37,889 bases of DNA from Conexivisphaera sp049976725 (lineage in GTDB: Archaea > Thermoproteota > Nitrososphaeria > Conexivisphaerales > Conexivisphaeraceae), in the NCBI GenBank assembly GCA_049976725.1, contig JBMFHR010000009.1, forward strand, positions 1 through 37,889, written 5' to 3'. The position numbers were made by a program, and so were the translations under genes. Position 1 is the stretch's first letter, and every line of letters starts with the position of its first letter. Below the pieces are notes generated by a model that was not told where the DNA came from, made no database searches, and worked only from the letters and a program-made list of their open reading frames with translations. This document shows positions 1 to 7,971 of this stretch, in pieces.

Positions 1-738
1 CCGTTCGGCGCGCAGTCGGTCATATGGCCGACCGCGAATGGCTCCCCGGAGTTCAGTGTGGTCCGCAACCACGCGTTCGCCAGGGCGCGCACGGTCAGGA
101 TCTGCACGACGATGCACATAGGCACTCACATGGACGCGCCCATCCACGTGGAGGAGGGCTACCCCAGCATAGACCAGATTCCCCTTGACAGGATGATCGG
201 GGAGGGAGTCATAGTCCCCATACCCAAGAGGGAGTGGGAGATAATAACCCCGGATGACCTCGAGAGGGCGAGGCCAGAGATCCAGGAGGGCGACATAGTC
301 GTGATAAACACCGGCTGGCACCGCTACTACGGCGACGCCGCGAGGTACTACTTGTTCGCGCCCGGCCTCTACAAGGAGGGCGCCGAGTGGCTGCTCAGGA
401 GGAGGATCAAGGGCCTGGCTCAGGACGTCCAGGCGACGGATCATCCGCTCGCCACCGTGCTCGTTCAGGGCAACATGGGCCAGGGGAACCCGCCCATAAT
501 GCCCTGGCTGGCTGACCTCTACAAGAGGAAGACGGGCAGGGACGTCCGCGAGGACTTCCCGTACTGGGAGCCCGCCCACAGGATCCTCTACACGCACGGC
601 ATCTGGGGCATAGAGAACGCCGGCGGCGACATAGACAAGGTCACCGGCAGGAGGGCGCTCATAGCCGCGTTCCCGATAAGGTGGGTCGGCGGCGACGCCT
701 CCATGGTTAGGCTCGTAGCTATGGTGGAGAAAAAGTAG
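1..738 (+). CDS. Cyclase-family metal-dependent hydrolase, 5' partial
   Basis: The frame is open from base 1 to the TAG at 736-738 (245 codons), so the true start lies upstream of the window; the GTG at 58 is internal because the preceding codons already read as family-like sequence (PFGAQSVIWP). The metal-binding signature HIGTHMDAPIH, encoded at about 115-147, is the HxGTHxDxPxH motif of the cyclase/kynurenine formamidase family (PF04199). Members hydrolyse C-N or C-C bonds in cyclic amides or diketones using Mn or Zn, in the cytoplasm. A gap of 20 bp separates it from the SDR gene downstream, suggesting one operon. Substrate is not readable from sequence; ring opening of a cyclic 1,3-diketone such as dihydrophloroglucinol is an attractive inference given the transhydroxylase nearby. 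Kynurenine formamidase or isatin hydrolase activity are alternatives. Family call is firm, substrate is not. Confidence 0.88.
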   Translation, partial: PFGAQSVIWPTANGSPEFSVVRNHAFARARTVRICTTMHIGTHMDAPIHVEEGYPSIDQIPLDRMIGEGVIVPIPKREWEIITPDDLERARPEIQEGDIVVINTGWHRYYGDAARYYLFAPGLYKEGAEWLLRRRIKGLAQDVQATDHPLATVLVQGNMGQGNPPIMPWLADLYKRKTGRDVREDFPYWEPAHRILYTHGIWGIENAGGDIDKVTGRRALIAAFPIRWVGGDASMVRLVAMVEKK

Positions 739-758
739 AAGGTAGAAGTGACCCCCAG

Positions 759-1574
759 ATGAGTGCCGATTCAGCCGAGTACTCAATGGCTTCCCTCTCC
801 GACATCTTCAGACTCGACAACAAGGTAGCGGTGGTCGTTGGAGGTGCCGGAGGGATAGGGAGGTTCTTGGTCGAGGCGTTCTCCACATATGGCGCCAAGG
901 TTGTGATAGCAGATATAGTTCCACCCGAGAAGTCAAAGGAAATAGCGAAGAAGATCGAGGAAAAGACTGGACGCGAGATAGGCGTCCTTCAGTTCGATGC
1001 GACCGATGAGGCACAGGTGATCAAGGCGAGGGAGAACGTGGTCGCGAACTATGGCACAGTGGACATATTGGTGAACTCCCAGGGTATCAACATAAAGTAC
1101 CCCGCGCTAGATTTCCCCGTGAAGGACTGGGATCGCATGTATGCCGTCAACGTGAAGAGCGTGATGCTGACCTCCAGGGAGTTCGGCAGGGTCATGGTCG
1201 AGAAGAAGTACGGCAAGATAATCAACATGTCATCCGTCAGGGACTCACGCGCCACCAAGTGGGGAGGAAACATCGCCTATTCCTCCACGAAAGGTGCCGT
1301 CGCCATGCTCACTAGGCAGTTGGCCGCGGAATGGGCGCCCTACGGCGTCAGGGTCAACGCGATAAGTCCGGCGCTGGTCTCGACCGAGACTGGAATGGGC
1401 GCGGGGCTTACATCGTCCGATCACGTTAGGAGATACCTCGACAGCATACCTATGGGCCGCATAGCGGTGCCGGAGGACTTAGCGGGCGTCGCAGTGTTCC
1501 TCGCGTCGAGGGCGTCCGACTTCATAACTGGGCAGATAATTTACGTCGACGGCGGCCTCACCGCGATAGGCTAG
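759..1574 (+). CDS. SDR-family NAD(P)-dependent oxidoreductase
   Basis: A 271-residue classical short-chain dehydrogenase/reductase. The Rossmann glycine motif GGAGGIG is at residues 28-34, an NSQG motif replaces NNAG at 106-109, the structural Asn lies in YAVNVKS (about 128-134), and the catalytic triad is Ser158/159, Tyr174 and Lys178 (YSSTK). The C-terminal ITGQIIYVDGG is typical. It reversibly reduces a ketone or oxidises an alcohol with NAD(P)H. Start: ATG 759 has a weak purine-rich site (GAAGTGA) eight bases upstream; ATG 786 is an in-frame alternative that would remove nine residues without touching the fold. It follows the cyclase by 20 bp, so the two likely act on consecutive intermediates. 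A phloroglucinol reductase-like or hydroxy-oxo-acid dehydrogenase role is possible but is inference only. Confidence 0.93.
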   Translation: MSADSAEYSMASLSDIFRLDNKVAVVVGGAGGIGRFLVEAFSTYGAKVVIADIVPPEKSKEIAKKIEEKTGREIGVLQFDATDEAQVIKARENVVANYGTVDILVNSQGINIKYPALDFPVKDWDRMYAVNVKSVMLTSREFGRVMVEKKYGKIINMSSVRDSRATKWGGNIAYSSTKGAVAMLTRQLAAEWAPYGVRVNAISPALVSTETGMGAGLTSSDHVRRYLDSIPMGRIAVPEDLAGVAVFLASRASDFITGQIIYVDGGLTAIG

Positions 1575-1600
1575 GAGACTAATTACGGCCGAGATATTGG

Positions 1601-2283
1601 TCAGATAAGACCGCCTCCCATCGATAACAGCGCGGGTATGCCCCCTATCCCCTCGTGGTACCTGAGCCAGTTGTAGTAGAGCTGGAAGATCGATAATATG
1701 GTGTTCAGAGCACGCACCTGCAGCCTCCCAGCGTTCACGTTGTTAGAGAAGACCTTAGTCCTCCTCTTCAATGTCCTGGAGAACCTCTCCATCCTGCTCC
1801 TGATCCCGAAGGCCTCGTGGTAGTAGCTCAGCCCGAGGGACCTGAAGGCCCACCCGTGCCAAGGGCCCCTGTCGGCGACGAACAGCTGCTTGTCGGTGCA
1901 CCTCCCGAGCACCTTCCTCAGGAAGGGGAGTGCCTGGGGGAGCCCCTGGACCACGTGGCCTCGAGCGCCAGGAGCTCCCTGGTGTCGACATCCATGGCGG
2001 CCCAGACGTACACTATCCTGCCGTTAACCTTCAGCTCGGTCTCGTCGACTGCCACCAACCTCCTCTCCCTCGGAGGGACCGATCCGGGTATGGATGCGAC
2101 CGCCCTGACCCAGTCCAGCACCGATGCGTGCGACACTCCCAGCTCCTCGGCTATCTCCCAGGATGAGAGCCCCGCCACGCGGAGCAGGGCTGCGCGCCTT
2201 CTCCTCGATAGGGGTTTATTCCGCCCGAACACACCCATGGCGCGGACCGCCTCCGCCAGTTCCCTTACTGGGTCGATCCGCAT
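1601..2283 (-). pseudogene. DDE transposase split by a -1 frame change
   Basis: The upstream frame (2283 down to 1918) encodes an N-terminal helix-turn-helix (about residues 25-60) and the first catalytic Asp in VAVDET (residue 80). The downstream frame (readable from about 1954 down to 1601) encodes the second Asp in VADRGPW and the catalytic Glu in SRMERF, then the conserved RAL..I/F.YN region. Joined, they give about 230 residues, the normal size for small archaeal IS6-like transposases. The switch is at a run of five C (minus strand, about 1936-1940) and needs a -1 shift. All three DDE residues survive, so this may be either programmed -1 frameshifting or a single-base loss. I list it as a pseudogene because neither half is a full enzyme. 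Confidence 0.75.
1609..1618 (+). repeat. Left terminal inverted repeat of the IS
   Basis: GACCGCCTCC, the exact reverse complement of 2294-2303. It overlaps the 3' end of the transposase frame that terminates at 1601. Confidence 0.65.
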
Positions 2284-2293
2284 GGGGGCCGGT

Positions 2294-2303
2294 GGAGGCG
2301 GTC
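2294..2303 (-). repeat. Right terminal inverted repeat of the IS
   Basis: GGAGGCGGTC on the plus strand, the exact inverse of 1609-1618. It lies about 10 bp upstream of the transposase ATG at 2283, where the element's promoter would be expected. Confidence 0.65.
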
Positions 2304-2360
2304 CGCCCCTTAACCTTCACCCGAGGTCCTTATCCGTCCAATATCCACGGACGAGGGGGC

Positions 2361-2376
2361 AATATTTATTATATAC
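2361..2376 (+). promoter_or_regulatory. TATA box for CoA-transferase gene
   Basis: The AT-rich block TTTATTATATA (2365-2375) is centred 26 bp upstream of ATG 2396, the distance at which archaeal transcription would begin at or next to the start codon. It fixes the start inside a longer open frame that reads back through the insertion sequence. Confidence 0.75.
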
Positions 2377-2395
2377 CACCCGGCTGCGTCACCGC

Positions 2396-3613
2396 ATGCA
2401 GTCCGTCAGCGGCTTCGATATACTCAGGGGCGTGAGGGTTGTCGAGCTCACCTCGTGGATCTCCGGGTCGTACGCGGGCGCCATGCTGGCAGGCCTGGGC
2501 GCGGACGTGATAAAGGTGGAGCCGCCCCAGGGCGACAGCTGGCGCGACGCTACAGGCTTGTACTCGTTCTCGGCGCTCAACCGCAACAAGAGGAGCATCG
2601 TGATCGACCTGACGAAGGAGGAGGGCAGGAGGGTCATACGCGACCTCGTGAGCAGATCCGACGTCTTCCTGGAGAACATGGCCCCGGACACCATCAGGAA
2701 GTTCGGGCTGACATACGAGGACCTGAGGCAGCTCAACCCCAGGCTGATCTACGGCTCTATAAAGGGGTTCGGCGAGGGGCCCTACGAGAACTACACGGCG
2801 ACCGACCCCGCGATACAGGCGATCTCCGGGAGCATGGAGGTTACCGGCCACCCGGACAGGCCGCCGGCGAGGACCCTGGTCTCATACATAGACGACTCGA
2901 CCGCACTTTACATGGCGTTCGCCATAGTGGTGGCCCTGTGGCGCAGGGATCTGACGGGTGAGGGCGCGTTCCTGGAGCTTTCTCTGTTCGACGTCGCCTC
3001 CGAGTTCATGACCAACAACCTGCTCAACTACTATATCGTCACGGGCGAGCTCCCCAGGAGGTCGGGATCCAGCTATCCATCCCTCGCGCCCTACAGGGTC
3101 TACAGGACGAAGGATGGCTACATATACACCGGCGCGCGCAACGATAAGGCCTGGAGAGCGTTCTGCGCCGTCCTCGGCCTCGATCACCTCGTCGATGACC
3201 CGCGCTTCAGGACCAACCAGGACAGGGTGCAGCACAGGGAGGAGCTCGACGCGATCATCGAGGAGGCCACCTCCAAGTTCGAGACGGCGGACCTCGTGGA
3301 CAGGCTCAGGAGGACTGGCGAGATAATAGCGGTGCCCGTGAACACGATGGACAAGCTGCTTGTGGACCCCCACCTCAGGTACAGGGGCCTCATAATCGAC
3401 CTCCCCGATCCCAAGTACGGGAACCTGAAGATGGCCAGGATGTCGATAAGGACGAAGGGCGGCTACGTGGATTCTGTGCGCTCCCGCGCGCCCATGCTGG
3501 GGGAGCACACCGTGGAGGTGCTCAGGGACGTCCTGGGATACGACGAGCGCGCGATCGAGGGACTCCTGAGCTCGAGCGCCGTCAGGGGGCCGCAGCCGGC
3601 CCGTCCCCGCTAG
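2396..3613 (+). CDS. Class III CoA-transferase (CaiB/BaiF family)
   Basis: A 405-residue protein of standard family length. It opens with GVRVVELTSWISGSYAGAML, the hallmark N-terminus, followed by LGADVIKVEPPQGD, then NRNKRSIVIDL, DVFLENMAPDTI and the YGSIKGFGEGPY block; the central TLVSYIDDSTALYMA region carries the Asp-containing segment where the family's catalytic aspartate lies. Family members move CoA between acyl-CoA donors and free acids (carnitine, formate/oxalate, benzylsuccinate). The frame stays open upstream into the IS, but the promoter at 2361-2376 and the conserved N-terminus set the start at 2396. It is followed after 83 bp by a DUF35/thiolase pair with its own promoter. It probably activates an aromatic-acid degradation intermediate; the specific acid cannot be told. 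Confidence 0.93.
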   Translation: MQSVSGFDILRGVRVVELTSWISGSYAGAMLAGLGADVIKVEPPQGDSWRDATGLYSFSALNRNKRSIVIDLTKEEGRRVIRDLVSRSDVFLENMAPDTIRKFGLTYEDLRQLNPRLIYGSIKGFGEGPYENYTATDPAIQAISGSMEVTGHPDRPPARTLVSYIDDSTALYMAFAIVVALWRRDLTGEGAFLELSLFDVASEFMTNNLLNYYIVTGELPRRSGSSYPSLAPYRVYRTKDGYIYTGARNDKAWRAFCAVLGLDHLVDDPRFRTNQDRVQHREELDAIIEEATSKFETADLVDRLRRTGEIIAVPVNTMDKLLVDPHLRYRGLIIDLPDPKYGNLKMARMSIRTKGGYVDSVRSRAPMLGEHTVEVLRDVLGYDERAIEGLLSSSAVRGPQPARPR

Positions 3614-3660
3614 AATATTCTCCAATTACCACTATTTATTATTGTGGATCGCCCTGCGAT

Positions 3661-3671
3661 ACATTATTATC
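3661..3671 (+). promoter_or_regulatory. TATA-like element before DUF35/thiolase pair
   Basis: ACATTATTATC is centred about 31 bp upstream of TTG 3697. A second AT-rich block (3630-3643) lies further upstream. Confidence 0.5.
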
Positions 3672-3696
3672 TCGTAGCAGCGGAGGGCCATCTGAA

Positions 3697-4134
3697 TTGA
3701 GTCAGGCGCAGAAGAAGGTCGTTCCCGTGCAGGAGGGCCTCTTCACGTGGCCCTCGGATCACCCGAGGCTCATCGGGAGCCGCTGTCCGGTCTGCGGCAG
3801 CGTCCAGTTTCCCAAGTCCAGCGTGTGCAACAACCCAGACTGCGACCACAGCAGGCCCCCGGAGGAGATACTACTGAGCGACGAGGGCACCCTCTACTCC
3901 TTCGCTATCCACGCGTATGACCTGAGGGAGCCGTTCGAGTACCACAAGGCGCCCTACGCGGTGGGCGCGGTGGAGCTCCCAGAGGGCGTGACTGTCCTGG
4001 CGAGGCTGACCACCACGAATGGCCTCAGGATCGGAATGAGGGTGCGCATGAGGGTGGACAAGCTCTACGAGGACGCCGAGAACGTCTACGTAACTTACTT
4101 CTTCGAGCCGGCCGAGGGAGGTGAGGCCAGGTGA
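3697..4134 (+). CDS. DUF35 zinc-ribbon/OB-fold thiolase partner
   Basis: A 145-residue protein with an N-terminal rubredoxin-like zinc ribbon, CPVC then CNNPDC (about residues 30-51), followed by an OB-fold (GTLYSFAIHAYDLREPF through MRMRVDKLYED). This is the DUF35/acyl-CoA-binding OB family, which in archaea forms complexes with thiolase-fold enzymes such as acetoacetyl-CoA thiolase and presents the acyl-CoA. It starts with TTG at 3697, supported by the TATA element upstream; its stop overlaps the GTG of the thiolase by four bases (GTGA, 4131-4134), so the two are translationally coupled and almost certainly form one complex. Confidence 0.9.
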   Translation: MSQAQKKVVPVQEGLFTWPSDHPRLIGSRCPVCGSVQFPKSSVCNNPDCDHSRPPEEILLSDEGTLYSFAIHAYDLREPFEYHKAPYAVGAVELPEGVTVLARLTTTNGLRIGMRVRMRVDKLYEDAENVYVTYFFEPAEGGEAR

Positions 4135-5363
4135 CCGAGAGCGCTGTCGTAGGCGCAGCGATAAGCGATTGGATAGAGGCCGGGAAGCCCGCGCCCACGG
4201 TCGAGGTCGTGGCCGGAGTGGCCCTGAGCGTCCTGAGGAGCGCGGGGCTGAGGCCCGCCGACCTCGACGCGATAATATCGACGACCTCCGCGATGCCGTT
4301 CGGGCACCCCACATTCCTCACGACTCCCGCCCAGCACATGGGGCACAGGCTGGCCGGCAAGATAGGATCCAACGGCCTGCAGGTGATAAACGTTTCTGGC
4401 GCATGCGCCAGCGCCGCGGCGGCCTTCGCCATAGCCGACTCCATGATAAAGTCCGGGAAGGCCAGGAAGGTCCTGGTCGTGGGGTACGATAACTCGCCCA
4501 GGGGATTCTACTACTCTTTCAATTCCTACCTCGACACTGACATGGCCATAGGATACCCCCTGAAGGTGGTGGGCGCCGTCAATCCGACCTACTGGGCCAT
4601 GTGGGCCAGGAGGAGGGCGTACGAGATGGGCAAGCCAGTGGAGGACATAAAGGAGGTCATGGCGATAGTCAAGGAGGAGCTCAGCAAGAATGGCGCGCTC
4701 AACCCACACGCCAGGTACAAGAGGGTCTTTAGCGTCAAGGAGGTTCTCGAGTCGCCGGTCGTGGACGATCCGCTGCACCTCTACATGATATCCGCCGTGA
4801 GCAGTGGCGCGGGTGCGGTCCTCCTCTCGGACATGGACACTGCCAGGAGGCTCACCGACAAGCCCGTGAGGGTCGCCGCGTCCGTCGTGGGGGGCCCGCT
4901 CCACAACGAGCCATCGCCCAGGCTCACGTACTTCGCCACGGCGGGCGGCGCAAGGGCGACGAAGCCGTTCTACGAGTGGCGCAAGCCGATAGAGGAGGCC
5001 TTCAGGCAGGCGGGCGTCACCGCCCAGGACATAGACTTCGCCGAGGTGCACGACACGAGCCTGTTCCACGTCGTGAACTGGATAGACCAGATAATGGGGT
5101 GGGAGCGCGAGGAGACCGACAGGCTGATCAGGGGGAGGCGCTTCGGCCGCGACGGCGAGTTTCCGGTGAACCTGAGCGGCGGCACGACGTCGTTCGGCGA
5201 GGCTGTCTACGCTCAGGCGCTGATGGAGGTCTACGAGGTCGTCACGCAGCTGAGGGGCGAGGCCGGCGAGCGCCAGGCCAGGAAGAGCCTGAGGCTCGGC
5301 ATGGCCACCGCCTACGGCGCCTACGGATCCTACGGCGCCATAATACTGGAGAGGGCGTGGTAG
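4131..5363 (+). CDS. Thiolase / SCP-x-type acetyl-CoA acetyltransferase
   Basis: A 410-residue thiolase-fold protein. The nucleophilic cysteine is kept: VSGACASAAAAF places Cys92 in the usual GxCAS context. The later conserved blocks are present as VHDTSLFHVVNW (His-containing, about residue 305) and NLSGGTTSFGEAVYAQ, close to the lipid-transfer-protein thiolase subfamily common in archaea. Expected reaction is thiolysis of a 3-oxoacyl-CoA with CoA, or the reverse condensation, in the cytoplasm. GTG start overlaps the DUF35 stop by 4 bp. Compare the second thiolase at 30957, which lacks the cysteine and has the opposite gene order with its DUF35 partner. Degradative thiolysis is favoured by context. 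Confidence 0.9.
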   Translation: MTESAVVGAAISDWIEAGKPAPTVEVVAGVALSVLRSAGLRPADLDAIISTTSAMPFGHPTFLTTPAQHMGHRLAGKIGSNGLQVINVSGACASAAAAFAIADSMIKSGKARKVLVVGYDNSPRGFYYSFNSYLDTDMAIGYPLKVVGAVNPTYWAMWARRRAYEMGKPVEDIKEVMAIVKEELSKNGALNPHARYKRVFSVKEVLESPVVDDPLHLYMISAVSSGAGAVLLSDMDTARRLTDKPVRVAASVVGGPLHNEPSPRLTYFATAGGARATKPFYEWRKPIEEAFRQAGVTAQDIDFAEVHDTSLFHVVNWIDQIMGWEREETDRLIRGRRFGRDGEFPVNLSGGTTSFGEAVYAQALMEVYEVVTQLRGEAGERQARKSLRLGMATAYGAYGSYGAIILERAW

Positions 5364-5416
5364 GACCAATCCTTTTCTATAAATTTTCTACGATAAGGAT
5401 TCTAATGATCGAGGGA

Positions 5417-5456
5417 GCGCGCGGCGGAGCCAACAGATATTAACTCCGCCGCGCGC
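5417..5456. repeat. Perfect 13-bp inverted repeat at the transhydroxylase promoter
   Basis: GCGCGCGGCGGAG (5417-5429) and CTCCGCCGCGCGC (5444-5456) are exact inverse complements separated by 14 bp. The spacer contains GATATTAA (5436-5443), the only TATA-like element at the right distance from ATG 5470. It may be an operator straddling the promoter, or a hairpin ending the thiolase transcript; no T-run follows on the plus strand. Confidence 0.85.
5436..5443 (+). promoter_or_regulatory. TATA-like element of transhydroxylase operon
   Basis: GATATTAA is centred about 30 bp upstream of ATG 5470, within the loop of the 5417-5456 inverted repeat. A second AT-rich stretch (CTATAAATTTTC, about 5378-5389) is too far for a leaderless start and, being T-rich after the thiolase stop, may help end that transcript. 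Confidence 0.55.
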
Positions 5457-5469
5457 CGTTGGCCGTAGC

Positions 5470-7971
5470 ATGACCGATGCCGGGGAGAGGGAGTGTTACA
5501 ACCTCGATCATGGTGGCGTGGTCGTGGCCACGGTGAGGGACGGGAGAATTGTCCGCGTCAGGCCGCTTTACCTCAGGGACGACGATGCCCCCTCCTGGAA
5601 AATTAGGATCGGGGACCGCGTCTTCACGCCGCCCCGCCGCTCGAACGTGACCCAGTTCACGCTCTCGATCCGCAGGAGGGTCTACGCGAGCAACCGCGTG
5701 CTCTACCCCATGCTCAGGGAGGACTTCGATCCCGACAAGAAGGACAGGAAGACGGAGAACAGGGGCAAGTCGAAGTACGTCAGGATATCCTGGAAGGAGG
5801 CGATCGACATATTCACCAGGGAGGTCAGGAGGATAAGGGAGGAGTATGGCCCGGCCGCCATAGCTGCCATGATGAGCTCCCACCAGATGTGGGGCTACCT
5901 GAACGCCAGCTACAGCGCGTTCACGCGCTTCTGGAGCATACTGGGATACACGGAGATCCTGAACAACTCGGACAGCTGGGAGGGCTGGTCCTGGGGCGCC
6001 ACGCACGTGTGGGGGTTCTACTGGAGGCTCGGGCTGCCCGACCAGTACGACCTGCTGGAGGACGCCCTCAGGAACACCGACATGATCGTGCTGTGGTCAG
6101 CCGACCCGGACGCGACCAACTCGACCTATGCAGGCTACGACTCGGTGACAGTGCGGCGCTGGCTGAAGGAGATGGGGAAGGAGATAGTCGTCATAGATCC
6201 CTTCTGCAACTACACCGCCGTCAGGTTCGCGGACAAGTGGATAGCGCCGAGGCCGGGGACGGACACGGCGCTCGCTGCAGCCATAGCCTACGTGTGGATA
6301 ACCGAGGGCACGTACGACAAGGAGTACGTCGAGACCCACACCGTCGGCTTCGACAAGTTCCGCGACTACATACTGGGCAAGGAGGACGGGATCCCGAAGA
6401 CCCCCGAGTGGGCCGAGAGGATAACCGACGTGCCGGCCAGGGAGATAAGGGCGCTGGCCAGGGAGTGGGCCAGGAAGAGGACCATGCTGGGCCCCGGGAA
6501 CAGGGCCGGCATGGGCGGCGCCTGCCGCGCGCCCTACGGCCACGAGTGGGCGCGCATGATGGTCTACCTCCAGGCCATGCAGGGCCTGGGGAAGCCGGGG
6601 GTCAACTTCTGGTCCACGAACACCGCGCTGCCCTCCTGGGAGGAGTTCAACTTCCCCGGGTACGTCAACGGCGGCATGAACGTGCCGGGGATAGCGAACA
6701 CCGTCTACGTGAACCCCGTCAAGCAGAAGCTGCTCAGGACCCTGGTGCCTGACGCGCTCCTGACGGACAAGAAGCTCACCTGGAGGGGCTTCGGGTTCAA
6801 CCTCGGGTCCACGGAGCAGCAGTTCCAGCTCAACGTCTACCCCCTCCCGAAGCCCGACGGCGCGCCGATAAGGATGCTGTTCAAGTTCGGTGCGGCCTAT
6901 CTCTGCACGATGCCCGAGGGCAACAAGTGGGCCAGGGCGTACAGGAGCCCCAAGCTGGAGTTCTTCGTAGTCCAGACGCCCTGGCTCGAGGGGGAAGCCA
7001 AGTTCGCCGACCTGATACTGCCCGCCGCGACCAACCTGGAGAGGGAGGACATAGCCGAGTGGAACAACGGAGGGGGCGCCAGCGGGGCCATACCTCACGG
7101 GTCCAACTCGAACGCTCACAGGATAATCGTCTACATGCAGAAGTGCATAGAGCCCCTGGGCGAGTCCAAGAGCGACTTTCACATATTCCTAGAGCTGGCG
7201 AAGGCCCTCGGAATAGAGAAGGAGTACTCGGAGGGGGAGGACGTCGAGGGCTGGCTGAGGCGCATCTACAACTCGTCCGACATGAAGGACGTGATGCCAT
7301 TCGAGGAGTTCAAGAAGAGGGGCTACTACGTGGTGCCTGTGCCGGAGAACGACGTCTCCCACAGATCCTTCGCCACGTTCTACGAGCTCGGGAGGGGGCT
7401 CGCGACCCCCACGGGGAAGATAGAGTTCGAGTCCAGGAGCCTCGCCAAGTTCGATCCGAACGATCCCGAGAGGCCGCTCGTGGCTCACTATATACCGTCG
7501 TGGGAGGGCCCCGAGAGCCCCCGCGCCGCCAAGTATCCCCTCGTGCTCGTGACGCCGCACGTGAGGTTCAGCTTCCACTCGCAGCACGACGGCGAGAAGA
7601 ATCCCTGGATAGACGAGATACCCCACCACCGCGTCTACAGGGACGGCCGCTACTGGTGGCCCCTCTGGATAAACCCGGCTGACGCGGCCAGGAGGGGGAT
7701 AAGGGACGGCGACCTCGTCAGGGTCTACAACGACAGGGGCTCCGTCATCTGCATAGCGCGCGTGTCGGAGAGGGTGAGGCCTGGGGCGCTCCACGCGTAC
7801 CAGGCCTCAGCGATCTACGAGGTGATGGGGGAGCCCGGGAGCCCAGATGCCATCGAGTTGGGCGGGTGCGTGAACGTGCTCACCTCGCTCAGGTTCATGT
7901 CCAAGAACGCCCACGGATTCGCGCCCGCTCACGCACTGGTGGAGGTCGAGAAGTGGGAGGGATCCAGATGA
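5470..7971 (+). CDS. athL: Pyrogallol-phloroglucinol transhydroxylase-like large subunit (Mo)
   Basis: An 833-residue DMSO-reductase-family molybdopterin enzyme closely resembling the transhydroxylase alpha subunit of Pelobacter acidigallici, which moves a hydroxyl between trihydroxybenzenes (pyrogallol to phloroglucinol) without net redox. Seen: APSWKI and FTPPRR near the N-terminus, RISWKEAIDIF, SSHQMWGYL, NNSDSWEGWSWG, WGFYWRLGLPDQYDLLEDAL. There is no N-terminal CxxC cluster motif, as in that enzyme. His138, Asp168, Ser169 and Tyr398 sit at a constant offset of six from the residues I recall there as His144, Asp174, Mo-ligand Ser175 and Tyr404. Pocket residues I recall as Tyr152, Arg153 and Trp354 appear to be Ala146, Ser147 and Met348, so the substrate may differ. 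No signal peptide is visible. Stop overlaps the small-subunit start (ATGA). Confidence 0.9.
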   Translation: MTDAGERECYNLDHGGVVVATVRDGRIVRVRPLYLRDDDAPSWKIRIGDRVFTPPRRSNVTQFTLSIRRRVYASNRVLYPMLREDFDPDKKDRKTENRGKSKYVRISWKEAIDIFTREVRRIREEYGPAAIAAMMSSHQMWGYLNASYSAFTRFWSILGYTEILNNSDSWEGWSWGATHVWGFYWRLGLPDQYDLLEDALRNTDMIVLWSADPDATNSTYAGYDSVTVRRWLKEMGKEIVVIDPFCNYTAVRFADKWIAPRPGTDTALAAAIAYVWITEGTYDKEYVETHTVGFDKFRDYILGKEDGIPKTPEWAERITDVPAREIRALAREWARKRTMLGPGNRAGMGGACRAPYGHEWARMMVYLQAMQGLGKPGVNFWSTNTALPSWEEFNFPGYVNGGMNVPGIANTVYVNPVKQKLLRTLVPDALLTDKKLTWRGFGFNLGSTEQQFQLNVYPLPKPDGAPIRMLFKFGAAYLCTMPEGNKWARAYRSPKLEFFVVQTPWLEGEAKFADLILPAATNLEREDIAEWNNGGGASGAIPHGSNSNAHRIIVYMQKCIEPLGESKSDFHIFLELAKALGIEKEYSEGEDVEGWLRRIYNSSDMKDVMPFEEFKKRGYYVVPVPENDVSHRSFATFYELGRGLATPTGKIEFESRSLAKFDPNDPERPLVAHYIPSWEGPESPRAAKYPLVLVTPHVRFSFHSQHDGEKNPWIDEIPHHRVYRDGRYWWPLWINPADAARRGIRDGDLVRVYNDRGSVICIARVSERVRPGALHAYQASAIYEVMGEPGSPDAIELGGCVNVLTSLRFMSKNAHGFAPAHALVEVEKWEGSR

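Larger units (their letters stand above)
1609..2303 (-). mobile_element. Insertion sequence, IS6-like, ~695 bp
   Basis: The element carries one frame-split DDE transposase on the minus strand and is bounded by perfect 10-bp terminal inverted repeats, GACCGCCTCC at 1609-1618 and its reverse complement GGAGGCGGTC at 2294-2303. The left repeat lies inside the last codons of the transposase. I find no matching 8-bp target duplication outside (TCAGATAA on the left, CGCCCCTT on the right), so the insertion is old, the outer ends are slightly misplaced, or the element has recombined. It sits between the SDR gene and the CoA-transferase, in a natural intergenic space, and does not interrupt a recognisable gene. 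The family assignment comes from transposase motifs and is moderate. Confidence 0.72.

Noticed and set aside
1817..2395. Upstream extension of the CoA-transferase frame through the insertion sequence (would give 598 residues)
   Set aside because: The extra ~193 residues are the antisense of the transposase and show no family similarity; a promoter and the conserved N-terminus place the start at 2396.
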